A stretch of 64,000 nucleotides of DNA from the NCBI RefSeq assembly GCF_013201895.1, contig NZ_CP053841.1, forward strand, positions 1,550,001 to 1,614,000, in the 5' to 3' direction. The position numbers were made by a program, and so were the translations under genes. Below the pieces are notes generated by a model that did no database searches, was not told the origin of the DNA, and saw nothing but the letters and a program-made list of their open reading frames with translations. Positions within the stretch are counted from its first letter, which is position 1. Every line of letters begins with the position of its first letter. Origin of the DNA: Campylobacter blaseri. Lineage in GTDB: Bacteria > Campylobacterota > Campylobacteria > Campylobacterales > Campylobacteraceae. This document shows positions 21,122 to 31,400 of the stretch, in pieces.

Positions 21122-21655
21122 TTATGGATACATCTTCTCTTTTTTATATGTTACACCAGTTACTTTTGCTTTTACCATAGCTTTTTTTAAATCTTGTGAA
21201 ACATAATTTTTTAAAGTATTTTCTAGTAATCTTATAAAATGTTTATCTTTTGTTTTTTCTGCTGATAATCTATCAACCATAATATCTCCATCACTAGTTA
21301 ATATAGTTAGTTCTTCATTTAATACATCAAACATATGTGGCACAGGTTTAAATCTTGGAACATAAGCATCATCTAAAGAAGAGCCATCTTTGCTTTCTAC
21401 TTTTAAATGTATCCACTCTATCTCATCTTCTCCTACAAATTCATTTATAATATCTCTTAACTTTTTACTAAATATGGGACGAATTCTACTACCTGTATAG
21501 TCTTTTAACTCCCCATTTACCATTTTAAGTTTATATGGATATTCTAAAGGTAGTTTATATATATCTTCTTCCCAAAAATCAAACTCATGACCCTTTTCTA
21601 TAGTTGCATAAAGTTTTCTGTCATCTTCTTGTAATAGTTTATAAAATTGCCTCAT
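21122..21655 (-). CDS. Putative immunity protein (DUF1629/Imm11-like)
   Basis: A 177-residue soluble protein. Its middle resembles the DUF1629/Imm11 pattern seen in polymorphic-toxin immunity proteins: 'SRIRPIFSKKLRDIINEF' followed by 'IEWIHLKV' and a late 'FDVLN' segment. The match is by eye. The ATG at 21655 is preferred over one at 21664, because AAGGAGG lies ten bases before the former and only one base before the latter. It overlaps the stop codon of a short toxin-like remnant (21655-21805), the arrangement of a toxin C-terminus with its immunity gene. With the toxin lost it is an orphan. Confidence 0.55.
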   Translation of the reverse strand: MRQFYKLLQEDDRKLYATIEKGHEFDFWEEDIYKLPLEYPYKLKMVNGELKDYTGSRIRPIFSKKLRDIINEFVGEDEIEWIHLKVESKDGSSLDDAYVPRFKPVPHMFDVLNEELTILTSDGDIMVDRLSAEKTKDKHFIRLLENTLKNYVSQDLKKAMVKAKVTGVTYKKEKMYP

Positions 21656-21805
21656 TATTTCCATCCCTCCTTATACATTAAACTAGGATTTTCTCTAACT
21701 GGTTTTTTAACATACTCTTCATAAAGTTTTAAAAATTTATCTTTATTATTTCCGGCAATAATTACTGAATTATCTTTCTTTCTTAATTTTACTATATAAT
21801 TGCTA
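21655..21805 (-). pseudogene. Orphan C-terminal remnant of a toxin or exoprotein
   Basis: Between stops, one frame reads about 49 residues (GSNYIVKLRKKDNSVIIAGN, then on to EEYVKKPVRENPSLMYKEGW) without a start codon. Its stop overlaps the start of the DUF1629-like gene. The preceding small ORF ends (ATKGDR) only a few bases upstream in another frame, so both may be pieces of one former gene. This is best read as the residual C-terminal end of a displaced CDI-type toxin module. The domain family was not recognised. Confidence 0.45.
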
Positions 21806-21811
21806 CCTTAA

Positions 21812-21949
21812 TTATCTATCTCCTTTAGTTGCCATTATATTTTTTGAATTTAAATATTGGTTTGTCTGCAAATTTACATCTAAATTCAGATATAAATTTG
21901 CATAAGAGAAACTAAATGTTAGTAAAAGTGATAGTATATGTTTTAGCAT
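21812..21949 (-). pseudogene. Truncated signal-peptide ORF, copy 2
   Basis: A 45-codon frame with an export signal (MLKHILSLLLTFSFSYA) and a short mature part ending ATKGDR. It is paralogous to the 28-codon frame at 20941-21027. No ribosome site better than AAAGAG was seen. It probably marks a decayed gene start fused by deletion to the toxin-like remnant downstream. Confidence 0.45.
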
Positions 21950-21960
21950 TTAGGTTCTCT
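21905..21960. repeat. 56-bp inverted-repeat element, copy 2
   Basis: AGAGAAACTAAATG and CATTTAGGTTCTCT (one mismatch as inverted arms) flank a 28-base centre, matching the copy at 20983-21038. The two copies are 922 bases apart and bracket the DUF1629-like gene and the toxin-like remnant. Confidence 0.6.
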
Positions 21961-21998
21961 TTTTATTTATTGTTTAGCTTTATTTCTACTTAATAATT

Positions 21999-22628
21999 TT
22001 AAATCCCTACCCATTCATTTGCACATTTTAATACTATTTCAAGATTATCTAGGCTTGAGTATGCACTAAATTTGTCTTTACTAGCCTCTATACTAAACCA
22101 GCTTTTGTCTTTATTGTTAGCAATGTCTAAATTTGTTTTTCCTGTAAAATTTGAAATTTCTAAACTAACCTTATCTTGAATGCTAAATTTGAAATTTATA
22201 TCTTTATGGTTATTTTTCCAGGAGAGTAGTTTTTTCATATAATGACCATAAAAATCATCTGTTCTTCTTTCATTAAAGGTAAAATATCTATTTTTTCTTA
22301 AATTTCTAAGCTCTTTTGAAGCTTCTAAATTCCAATCAAATAAACCAGAAAAGTTTTCACCATTTACTATATAATCCTCATATTTAAATACATTATAAAA
22401 CTCATCTTTACTAAATTTAGAAAATGCCCAGTATTTTGGAATTTGTGGGTTTAAAATTTCAAATAGCGAAGCTAGATAAAATAACCCATCTTCTAAAAGA
22501 TAAAATACATCGTCTTTTACAAAAAGCACTCCATAAACTTCAAATTCATTTCCAAATTTCACAATGCTTTTACGATTTTCTTTACTGCTATCTTTAAATT
22601 CATACTCTTTTATAGCTTTTACTATCAT
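21999..22628 (-). CDS. Putative immunity-family protein, paralogue A
   Basis: A 209-residue soluble protein, unrecognised as a family. Its last ~65 residues (from VSLEISNFTGKTNLDI to CANEWVGI) are almost identical to those of the next gene (22656-23312), while the N-terminal halves differ but share patterns (EFEVYGVLFVKDD, FYLASLFEILNPQIP). Paralogous runs of this kind downstream of a contact-dependent toxin are typical of immunity genes. The role is inferred from context only. It is the last gene of the run. Confidence 0.65.
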   Translation of the reverse strand: MIVKAIKEYEFKDSSKENRKSIVKFGNEFEVYGVLFVKDDVFYLLEDGLFYLASLFEILNPQIPKYWAFSKFSKDEFYNVFKYEDYIVNGENFSGLFDWNLEASKELRNLRKNRYFTFNERRTDDFYGHYMKKLLSWKNNHKDINFKFSIQDKVSLEISNFTGKTNLDIANNKDKSWFSIEASKDKFSAYSSLDNLEIVLKCANEWVGI

Positions 22629-22655
22629 CTCTTTCCCTTTCTGCTAATTACCAAT

Positions 22656-23312
22656 TCAAACTCCTACCCATTCATTTGCATATTTTAATACTATTTCAAG
22701 ATTATCTAGGCTTGAGTATGCACTAAATTTGTCTTTATTAGCCTCTATACTAAACCAATTTTCATCTTTATCATCAACAATATCTAAATTTGTTTTTCCT
22801 GTAAAATTTGAAATTTCTATACTTACACACTCTGCAATATCAAGTTTAAAATTTGCCTCTTTGTTCTCTTTACTCCAAGACATTAATTTTCTTAGATGAT
22901 TTCCATAAATTCCCTCTTCTTTTATTTTATCTGTGTGTTTATACATAACTTGTATAGCATTTAGTAAAATATTAATATCTTTGGGAAATTCGTTCCATCC
23001 TATATTAAAAAAATGTTCATATGTATTTTTAGATAACTCATCATATGAACAAATATATCCATTTTTATCATTTAAAAAAGTTTTTGCAAATATCCAATTA
23101 TTTGGCAACTCTGGATCAAGTATTTCAAACAATGACGCCAAAGCCCAACAATATGATCTAAAGTCATCATTAGAACATACTAAAAAATATAACTCATCTT
23201 GTAAAAGCAATATTCCATATACATCATATTCATCTCCTTTTTCTACAACTGAGTTAAAACTAAGTCCTGCTATAACTTCCATCTTCCTATCTTCTAATGC
23301 TTTAATTCTCAC
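22656..23312 (-). CDS. Putative immunity-family protein, paralogue B
   Basis: A 218-residue soluble protein starting with GTG at 23312 (AAGGAT five bases upstream), one base overlapping the stop of the preceding gene. It shares EYDVYGILLLQDELYFL, ASLFEILDPELPNNW and a near-identical C-terminal ~65 residues with paralogue A. The DNA of the shared end (22663-22820) matches 22006-22161 closely. A third, truncated copy of this end lies beside polA. Likely an immunity or toxin-neutralising protein; partner unknown. Confidence 0.65.
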   Translation of the reverse strand: MRIKALEDRKMEVIAGLSFNSVVEKGDEYDVYGILLLQDELYFLVCSNDDFRSYCWALASLFEILDPELPNNWIFAKTFLNDKNGYICSYDELSKNTYEHFFNIGWNEFPKDINILLNAIQVMYKHTDKIKEEGIYGNHLRKLMSWSKENKEANFKLDIAECVSIEISNFTGKTNLDIVDDKDENWFSIEANKDKFSAYSSLDNLEIVLKYANEWVGV

Positions 23313-23896
23313 TAATTATCCTTAAATTTGTAATTTCGCTTTAAATCCAAAATTTTAGTCACGTAAAAATCATTTTCTTTAGATAGTGTTGGCATTGTTT
23401 TATAAAGTTTATCCAAATTTATAGATTTAATTAATCTTTCATTTTTCAAATCTCCACAAATACCTATAAATTTGAGATTTTTAAAATTTGAACCCATAAA
23501 TTTACCTTTAGCGAAATACCCACCTTCAAATCTTTCATAAGATATATAAAGTAAAACTTGGTGCAAAATTTCATCTTGGTTTAGTTTAATAAACAGGCAA
23601 TGCTCTAAATTACTAAATTCATTAACTATATCAAAAATGCTAAAACCAAATTTTAAATCATACTCATCTAAATTTATATCCAAAAAGCTGTCTTCATCAT
23701 TTTTTGTTTTATATATACATAAAACTGCTCTAAAATCCACATCTATTTTTCCTAAAAAATCAAATTTTAAACAATCACCATTATAGTGTTTATAAGCATA
23801 CTCCTTTATGACATCTTTTAAAATAGAATTACCGCTAAATGTAACTTCGCTATTTTTCAAAGATTCATTTTTTAAAATATATTCGCTGTTTTTCAT
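23312..23896 (-). CDS. Hypothetical protein in the immunity gene run
   Basis: A 194-residue soluble protein rich in Lys, Asp and Phe. No signal peptide or membrane segment is visible. Contents such as LHQVLLYISYERFEGGYFAKG and FKNLKFIGICGD are not recognised. It is 10 bases downstream of the 204-residue gene and touches the next start, so it belongs to the same transcript as the exoprotein. An immunity role is possible by position. Confidence 0.55.
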   Translation of the reverse strand: MKNSEYILKNESLKNSEVTFSGNSILKDVIKEYAYKHYNGDCLKFDFLGKIDVDFRAVLCIYKTKNDEDSFLDINLDEYDLKFGFSIFDIVNEFSNLEHCLFIKLNQDEILHQVLLYISYERFEGGYFAKGKFMGSNFKNLKFIGICGDLKNERLIKSINLDKLYKTMPTLSKENDFYVTKILDLKRNYKFKDN

Positions 23897-23906
23897 TTTT
23901 AATCAT

Positions 23907-24521
23907 CTATATTAAATAAAGTTCATTTTCATTAGCTATGTCGCTATATTTAAAAACTAAGCTCTTATCCTTAAAATATATTGGAAAAGAGCAATCATAA
24001 TTACTAATCAAGCAAATCTCATCTTTTGGAAACAAAAAATAATTTATAACCAAATTCTCCCTTAAAATAAAGGTAAAAAGTAGTTTTAAAATCTCTTCAT
24101 CTTCTACACAAAAGTATGAACAATTTTTGCCATAAAAATTCATATATTGATGAAGCAACAAATACTGAAACTTTCTATCAATGCCTATATTTAGATAGTC
24201 TAAAAAGTATTCATATCCTACATTAAACAAATTTGTATTAACTATGCAATTTTTATCATTTTGCCTAAAAACCTCTAAAATAAACTTAAGATAGCTATCC
24301 TCTTTAGTCATTTTAAAATAATCATCATTTAAAAGTTCAAGCCTATCATCATTTTTGATTAAAGTTTTTTCAAACATAGTTAAAAGTCTACTTGTATGAT
24401 TTTCACTCATCTTTTCAACTATTTTATCAATATCATCGCTAATCAACTCGCAAAACTTATCTTGTATTTCTTGTAAATTATCAATACTTTTTATTATTGG
24501 TAAATTTTTCATCTCATTCAC
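23907..24521 (-). CDS. Hypothetical protein in the immunity gene run
   Basis: A 204-residue acidic soluble protein. It is helical at the N-terminus (NLQEIQDKFCELISDDIDKI), with aromatic-rich strands later (YEYFLDYLNIGIDRKFQYLL). No known domain was recognised. It overlaps the preceding membrane-protein gene by eight bases, suggesting coupled translation. A partner of the neighbouring membrane proteins or a separate immunity protein are both possible. Confidence 0.55.
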   Translation of the reverse strand: MNEMKNLPIIKSIDNLQEIQDKFCELISDDIDKIVEKMSENHTSRLLTMFEKTLIKNDDRLELLNDDYFKMTKEDSYLKFILEVFRQNDKNCIVNTNLFNVGYEYFLDYLNIGIDRKFQYLLLHQYMNFYGKNCSYFCVEDEEILKLLFTFILRENLVINYFLFPKDEICLISNYDCSFPIYFKDKSLVFKYSDIANENELYLI

Positions 24522-24990
24522 CTTTATCTAATTGTTTTTTATACTCATTAGTTATTTGAACTTCTATATTCTTTATATTTTGTTCTTTTTTAATTGTAAA
24601 AATCTTATCTAGATAGTTTACAAAAGGCACTATGATAAATTTTATAAAAATTATATAGTGTAAAGAAAATATAAATTTAAACCCTAAATACTCGTAAACA
24701 GAGTCTGGAGTATTATTAGGATTTGGTAAAGAACTAATGTATCCATAGCTAATAACAATCCAAGAAAAAGAGACAAACAAAATAAATATTTTTAAATTTA
24801 GAGATTTTTCCAAAAACAATAAAACTAAAATTATTGGGTTAATAGCAACAAAAACTATTATGGTAAAAAAACTAAACCCCTCACTAGCTTTGATAAAAAA
24901 GCCACTATAAGTGCATATATTGTATATAAAGTTAAAGTAAAGATATATAGAAAAATACAAAATTATTATATTTTTGGCTCTTTTAGTCAT
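24514..24990 (-). CDS. Small multi-pass membrane protein, candidate immunity protein, paralogue 2
   Basis: A 158-residue protein with about four hydrophobic helices (near 7-30, 38-58, 66-86 and 105-125). It begins [20 protein letters not shown], paralogous to the preceding gene ([20 protein letters not shown]). The ends also correspond (FIFSLHYIIFIKFIIVPFVN against [20 protein letters not shown]). It overlaps that gene by four bases (ATGA). An inner-membrane immunity protein would suit a membrane-active or translocating toxin. The function is inferred. Confidence 0.6.
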   Translation of the reverse strand: MTKRAKNIIILYFSIYLYFNFIYNICTYSGFFIKASEGFSFFTIIVFVAINPIILVLLFLEKSLNLKIFILFVSFSWIVISYGYISSLPNPNNTPDSVYEYLGFKFIFSLHYIIFIKFIIVPFVNYLDKIFTIKKEQNIKNIEVQITNEYKKQLDKGE

Positions 24991-25469
24991 CTCAAACCTT
25001 TGCTATATAGTTTATCATTATAAATTATCTTATCCAAAAAATTTACAAAAGGCTTAAAAACAAACTCTATATACATTGGATAATGCAAAGAAAATATAAA
25101 ATTCCAAAAAAGAACCTCATACCATGCAAAATCATAGTTTGTATCGTTTAAAATACTTTCTCTTATAAATCCACCATTTCCATCAATATCATACAAAGAT
25201 GATGCTATCAATAAGCTTTCAAAAAAATTATAAACAAACAAAACAACTGAAAATATAGCCAATAAAACAAATGTTGTAAAATTGATTGATTTTTGTATAA
25301 TCAAAAATATCAATACAAATACAATAGAGCCAATGGCGATGTTCATTACTGAACTTATAACATCTGATGCTTTGTCTGATGCATTAAACATCAAACCATA
25401 GCAAAACATAAATGTATAAATATATACAGAATAGTATAAAATTAAAACTTTTTTGGCTCGTTTAGTCAT
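24987..25469 (-). CDS. Small multi-pass membrane protein, candidate cognate immunity protein
   Basis: A 160-residue protein with about four transmembrane helices (near 8-28, 46-66, 68-92 and 118-140). It overlaps the stop of the giant exoprotein gene by four bases (ATGA), the exact place of a CdiI gene, and is therefore the best candidate for immunity against the exoprotein's C-terminal toxin. The tandem paralogue that follows suggests duplication and divergence. No family was recognised. Confidence 0.65.
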   Translation of the reverse strand: MTKRAKKVLILYYSVYIYTFMFCYGLMFNASDKASDVISSVMNIAIGSIVFVLIFLIIQKSINFTTFVLLAIFSVVLFVYNFFESLLIASSLYDIDGNGGFIRESILNDTNYDFAWYEVLFWNFIFSLHYPMYIEFVFKPFVNFLDKIIYNDKLYSKGLR

Positions 25470-28400
25470 TTTTTATCCTCAATAAACAGTTCTATTGCAT
25501 CATAATATTGTTCCAAAAAAGGATGATATTTTATAAGGTCATTCCAATTTTTATATTCATAATTTGCATCTGAATTTAACCAACCATTTGCAATTGGATC
25601 ATGTGGATGATTAATTTGAATTATGAATTTAGCATCAACTGCTTGCATGCTTTTCTTTAAACCTGTTGCTGATTTAGGTGAACCTACTGATATAAATTTA
25701 TAAGGTGTTTTTACATTTTGAATTTTATTTATTTTATTTGCTTTATAAATATCTTCATTTCCAGCACTATGGGCTACAATAATAGTATCTGGAGATAATT
25801 GTTTAAGTTTATAAGCTGTCAAAACATCTTTTTTAGTAAGAAAATTTGGTAGCCATTCTATAGCATCTCCAATGTACAAAAGCGGTCCTTTTACATTATT
25901 AATCAAACCTACATTATCTCCATAATCCTTTTTAAATTCTTTCAATATTTCTAAAGCTTCTGCATGGTTATTTCCCATTCCATTAACAAAAACTATTTTA
26001 GAATTTAAATCGACATTATCATAATTTAATTGGGTTTTACTTCTAAGTTTTTCAAAATCCACAGGATTGTTTAAATCATACTGATATTTATATTTTTTAT
26101 TGTCTGGAGTGTTCAGTATTTTCGTATAATCCTGCAATAATGCAATGCGTCCTTTAGTGATTAAATTTATTATATCTTTGTTTAGATATCCATTAGATAT
26201 TGCCTCCCAAGTAGTAAGGTCAACTATTTTATTGTCGTTTATTTTATCCATAGCAAGAACTTTATCTCTATAAATATATATTTTATCATCCCCTTTACTC
26301 TTATCTAAATTAATAAACTCTTTATTGTTGTTTATTAGTGTATTGTGGCTAGTGTTAAATATAGAGTTATTTGTAGTTACTATATCTAGGTTATGGTTAT
26401 TTGTCTTTGCTAAGCTTTTATCTGTTATTATATTTAAAGCTTTATTACTAAAGTCTGCTAAGTCTTTTCCAAATATAGTAGCATATCTGTTTTGGTCAGG
26501 GTCATTTAGTATAAGTATACCTTTTTGATTATCTATAGCATGAGTCATCTCATGACCTAAACTTGTAATTAGCTCTTTTGTATTTTTATTATATTTGTCA
26601 TTAATGTAATTTACATTAGTATCTATATTATAGTGTCCTTTTATAGGTGTATTGTTTGAACCTATGGCATCTGTATATATTACTTTAGTATCATTTGGTA
26701 TATAGCCTAAGTTTTGCATTACATTTAATGTTAATACATTTAACATAACTTGCTTTTTTTCTATATCTAAATTTGGATCTTTAAGATAGTTAGCTAAGTT
26801 TGTATCATTTGCTACTATATGTTTTAAAGTATTATATACTTTTACATACTTTTCATTCTCTTTAAAGAAGCTTCCTATGCTTGCTTTATTTGTTGAGGCT
26901 ATTTGATATATAGCTTTAGTAATAGCAGTTGCCATATTATAGTCATCTTCTATATCTTTTCTTCCCTCTTTACTAAGTAATCTTGTATCCAAGCTAGCAT
27001 CTACTTTAGAGCTAGTATATGAGTTATATAGTTCAAGTGAGAGTTTAGATGTATCTGTGTTTAGTCTTGCTAAATCATCAGAGTTGGCTTTATTTATTAT
27101 AGTTATGCTTCCTTTACCTAATGTAGCTAAAGTTTTAGAGCTATTTACATTTAGTGAATTTGATGAGCTATAAGCTAGTGATGAGATATTATTAGATATA
27201 TCATTTACTTTATTGTTTGAGTTATAATTAGCATTACTATTTACACTATTTGTTAGTGTAGTTTTTTTACTATCTTTATTGTTTATATTGTTATTTGTTG
27301 CTAATGTTTTAATATTATCATTGTTTAAGTTAATATCTTTATTACTACTACTATTTGATGTAGTATCATTAGTGTTATTCTCTTTATCTTTTAGACTTAG
27401 ATTTATATTTATACCTGTAGATTTAGAACTACTATAATTAGTATTTGATAGGTTTTCAAATGTAAGGGTATCTGTTTTAAAGTTTAGATTTTCATTATAT
27501 ATAAAGTTACCTTCATCTGTAAATTTACCACTAGCTATTAGTGAACCTTTTAGGTGGGTATTGTTTTTAACATCTATATTTACATTATTAGCTGTTAGAG
27601 ATGTTAATACACTTTGTTTGTTTAATCCTATAGAGTTATCTGTATTAAAGCCTGCATTTGCTGAAGATATTCCTTTTATATCTATACTTGCATCTTTTCT
27701 ATTTGGTGCTTTATTGCTATTTCCAAATCCTACTCCAGCACTTACATTAAAGCCTTTATTACTATAGCTATACTTATCTTGTAAAGATATTACATCTAAG
27801 TTATTACCTGCTTTTAAGTTTAAGGTGTCATTAGCTCTTAGAGTAGTACCTTTAAATAAAGCATCATTTATTGCATTAATGTTTATATTACTAGCTTTTA
27901 AATTTGAGTTGTTGAATGCTAAAGAGTTAGAGTCATATCTACTTTGTCCATATCCAATAGAGGCAGTTCCTCCACCTCCTCCATACATAGTAAAGTTTAC
28001 ACTACCATTTATTGATTTAGTATTTTTATTAGTAGAGCCAAAGTTACTACTTGCACTTACATTTAGATTATGAGTATTTATATTTATCTCATCATTAGCT
28101 ATAAGATTACTTCCTTTAATATTTGTATTAGTATTTAGTTTTTCATCTGTATTTATTAAGATATTAGATGCATATATGTTTGATGGGGTGGAGGTGGTAG
28201 AGGTAGAGGTTGTGTTTGATTTTTCTCCACTTACATCTGCACTTACTCCTACAGAAAAGCCATAAGTAAGGTTTGAACCTGATGCAGCAGCAGCCTGAGA
28301 AGCTATGGCTGATGTTTTAGTAGCTAGATTTATGGTTGCTGCACTTATATCTATTAGATAGTATTTTTCTTGTGATTTTAGATTATTTACTATATCTACT

Positions 28401-31400
28401 AGGTTTTCTATATCACTATAATCAACTCCAACCTTTTTGTTTTTATAATCACTTTTTAACTCACTTAATTTATTTTCTAACTTTTTAACCTCTTTTTTGT
28501 AATTAGTATAATCACTCTTTGCATTTTTTAATTGTTTAGCAGCTTCTTGGGCTTGTTTTACAGCTGTGGCTATCTCTACATACTCGTTTTGAGCAGTGAG
28601 GCTTAGGGCAGCTTTTAAATGCTCCTCTTTTACATTTTCATCTTTTGTATCAGATGAGTTAAGTATATTTACATCACCAATTTTTGAGTTTAAAACTACA
28701 TTTCCACCTGCTTTTAAGTTACTACCTTTTATGTTTGTATCACTAATGGAGCTAGATATAATATCCTCTTTTGCAAATAAATTTGAAGAGCTATTTAGTG
28801 TATCTTTAGATATCTTGGCTTCTTTATCATAAGTTGCCTCTGCTATTTGTAATTTAACTCTTGTATTAAAATCCTTTAACCCTTTTATGTCATTTTTAAT
28901 CTGTTTGGCTAAATTTGAGACCTTAACTTCTACTTTTTTATCTAGGGTTTGTCTATTTAAAGTATCAAGACTTGAGATGATGTTTATCTTGCCAGTATCT
29001 GCTTTAATGTATATATTTTTGTCTGAGTTTATATTTGAGCCAATTATAGATGTGCTACCACTATCTATGATTGTATTACCTTTAGAGGTTAAGATACTTT
29101 CTTTGCTTTTAGATTTTACATTATCATCTTTATGAAGCTTATCTAAGTATAAAGGTGCAACATCTATACCAACTAGGTTTAAAACCCCAAGTGGGTTAAA
29201 CTTAGTTTTTTTACTATAGTTTATAGTTTTTTCTAACTCCTGTCTTGAAGATATTAATACATCATCTAAGGCTTTAAGCTCTATATCACTAGCACTTAAT
29301 AATTCACTTGCTAAGATATTTATATCTTTGTTTGAGTTTAATATGATATTTTTAGCCTCTGTTTGAAGTTTGGCACTATGTAAGTTTAAGTTATCTTTTG
29401 AGTTTAGGCTTACACTTTTACTAAATCCTCCAAATCCTTTTTTCTTTTTATAGTGAAGCTCTTTTGTTGCATAATCTTTTGCAAATACATTTATATCAGC
29501 TTTTGCATTTGCTACTATGTTATCTTGGGCTTTTAGTTTGCTAGCTTCTAAATTTATATCGTTTTTAGAGTTTAAGAGTATGTTTTTAGCTTGTAATGAA
29601 GATGAGTTAACACTCTCTTTATAACTCATATCTCTTTTGGTTTTTGAACTACCAAATGAGCCTTTTGAATATGTTTGTATATCTCTATATTTTACACTAT
29701 TTAAAGCAGTTATGTTTATGTTTTTATCTGCATTAAGGTTTATTAGGTTATCTGCTTTAAGATTGCTAGCTTCTATATTTATATCTTTGTTTGAGTTTAT
29801 AACTATATCTTTAGCCTCTACATTAGAACTAAGATAGCTAGTATCTTTACTTTTATAAAAGTTTCTTCCCTTTTGTGCATTAAACTCATCTTTTAACTCT
29901 TTTGTATTTACATCTATGCTACCTGTTTGTGTAGCTAAAGTAATAGTCTCTTTTGCTTTTAAATTACTAGCTATGTTTGTTATATCTTTGTTTGCTAATA
30001 CTACTAGATTACCATTTTTAGCAATGATGCTTGATGGTTTGCTTATTTGTGTATAGGTTGTGTTATTATAGTTATCTCCACTTTTTACCTGATTTACAAA
30101 TGTTTCATTTATAACACTTCCATATTTTGAAAGTATATTTATATCATTAGATTTTATAGTTGCACCATTTTTATTTACTATGTCATTATTAGCTATTAAG
30201 TTTATCTTTTTGCCTGATATTAGTAATCCTGTGTTGTTTGTTATAGTATTTGCTTGTAAATTTAAATAATCTTTTGATATTATATTTCCAGAGTTAATTA
30301 AATCATCTTTTATATCTAGTTTGATATTTTTTGCAATAATTGTTGCACCATCTGTTTTTTTATAATCTTTTGCAAGATATACTATAGGAACTAATACCTC
30401 TTCATTATTTATAGTTTTACTTACATACCAAACTATATCTTCTTTTAAATTTGCTAATTGCTCCCGTGTTAGCTCTTTACCTAAGGTTAATCCTAAAATA
30501 GAGCTTTGATTTACAGCACTATTCATAAGTTTAACATACTGAGCGTTTGGATCAGTAAAGTAGTTGTCATCTATATAAGCTCTTCCTAAATGTCTTTTTA
30601 ATGCATCGCTTACGAGCTTTGTTTCATAGGCTGCATCTCCAATTGATTTTATCTTTCTATCACTTCTATAGTTTATTTTTTGTAAAAAGTAGCTACTTCC
30701 TAGATAGTGTGATAAATCTGTATATAATGGGTTTGATTCTATTAGATAGTTTGGATTATTAGGGTTATGAATAAAAAATGAATATTTATTTTTAGATAAG
30801 TTAAAATTATCATTTATGGTATTTATAATTTTATTAGATTTAACTTTTTCTATACTATCTTTTAATAAGTTTATGTTATTGTCTGTTTTTTCTATACTAT
30901 CTTTTATATCTACTAACTCATTTTCTTTTTTGATTATATTATTTGTAATATCTACTTTATTTATATTTGTATCTATATTTGGGTCGTAGGTAGTAAACTC
31001 AATATTATTAATTTTGGCTTTGTTTTCATTATTAAGCTCTACTAAATTACCTGTAATTTGGTTGCCAGCTTCTATGACTGAATCAATTGAATCAATTTTA
31101 ACTCTATTTTCTATTGGAGGAAGAGTAGCCCATGTGTAGTTTGGATCATGCCAAAAACTATTACATTCTTTATAACAATATTCATACTTTCCAGTTATTT
31201 TATTGTAAAAATATAAATTTTCAGACTGATTATTTAAAGTTGTATCTTTAAAATTTAAACTATTTTTTGCAGAGATTGTGCTTAAATAGTTACTAATATT
31301 ACCAATATCTAAATTAATATTTTTACCAGATAAGATAAGCCCACCATTGGCAATATTTACATCTTTTAGTAAATAATCTTTTTTGGAATTATAATAAAAG

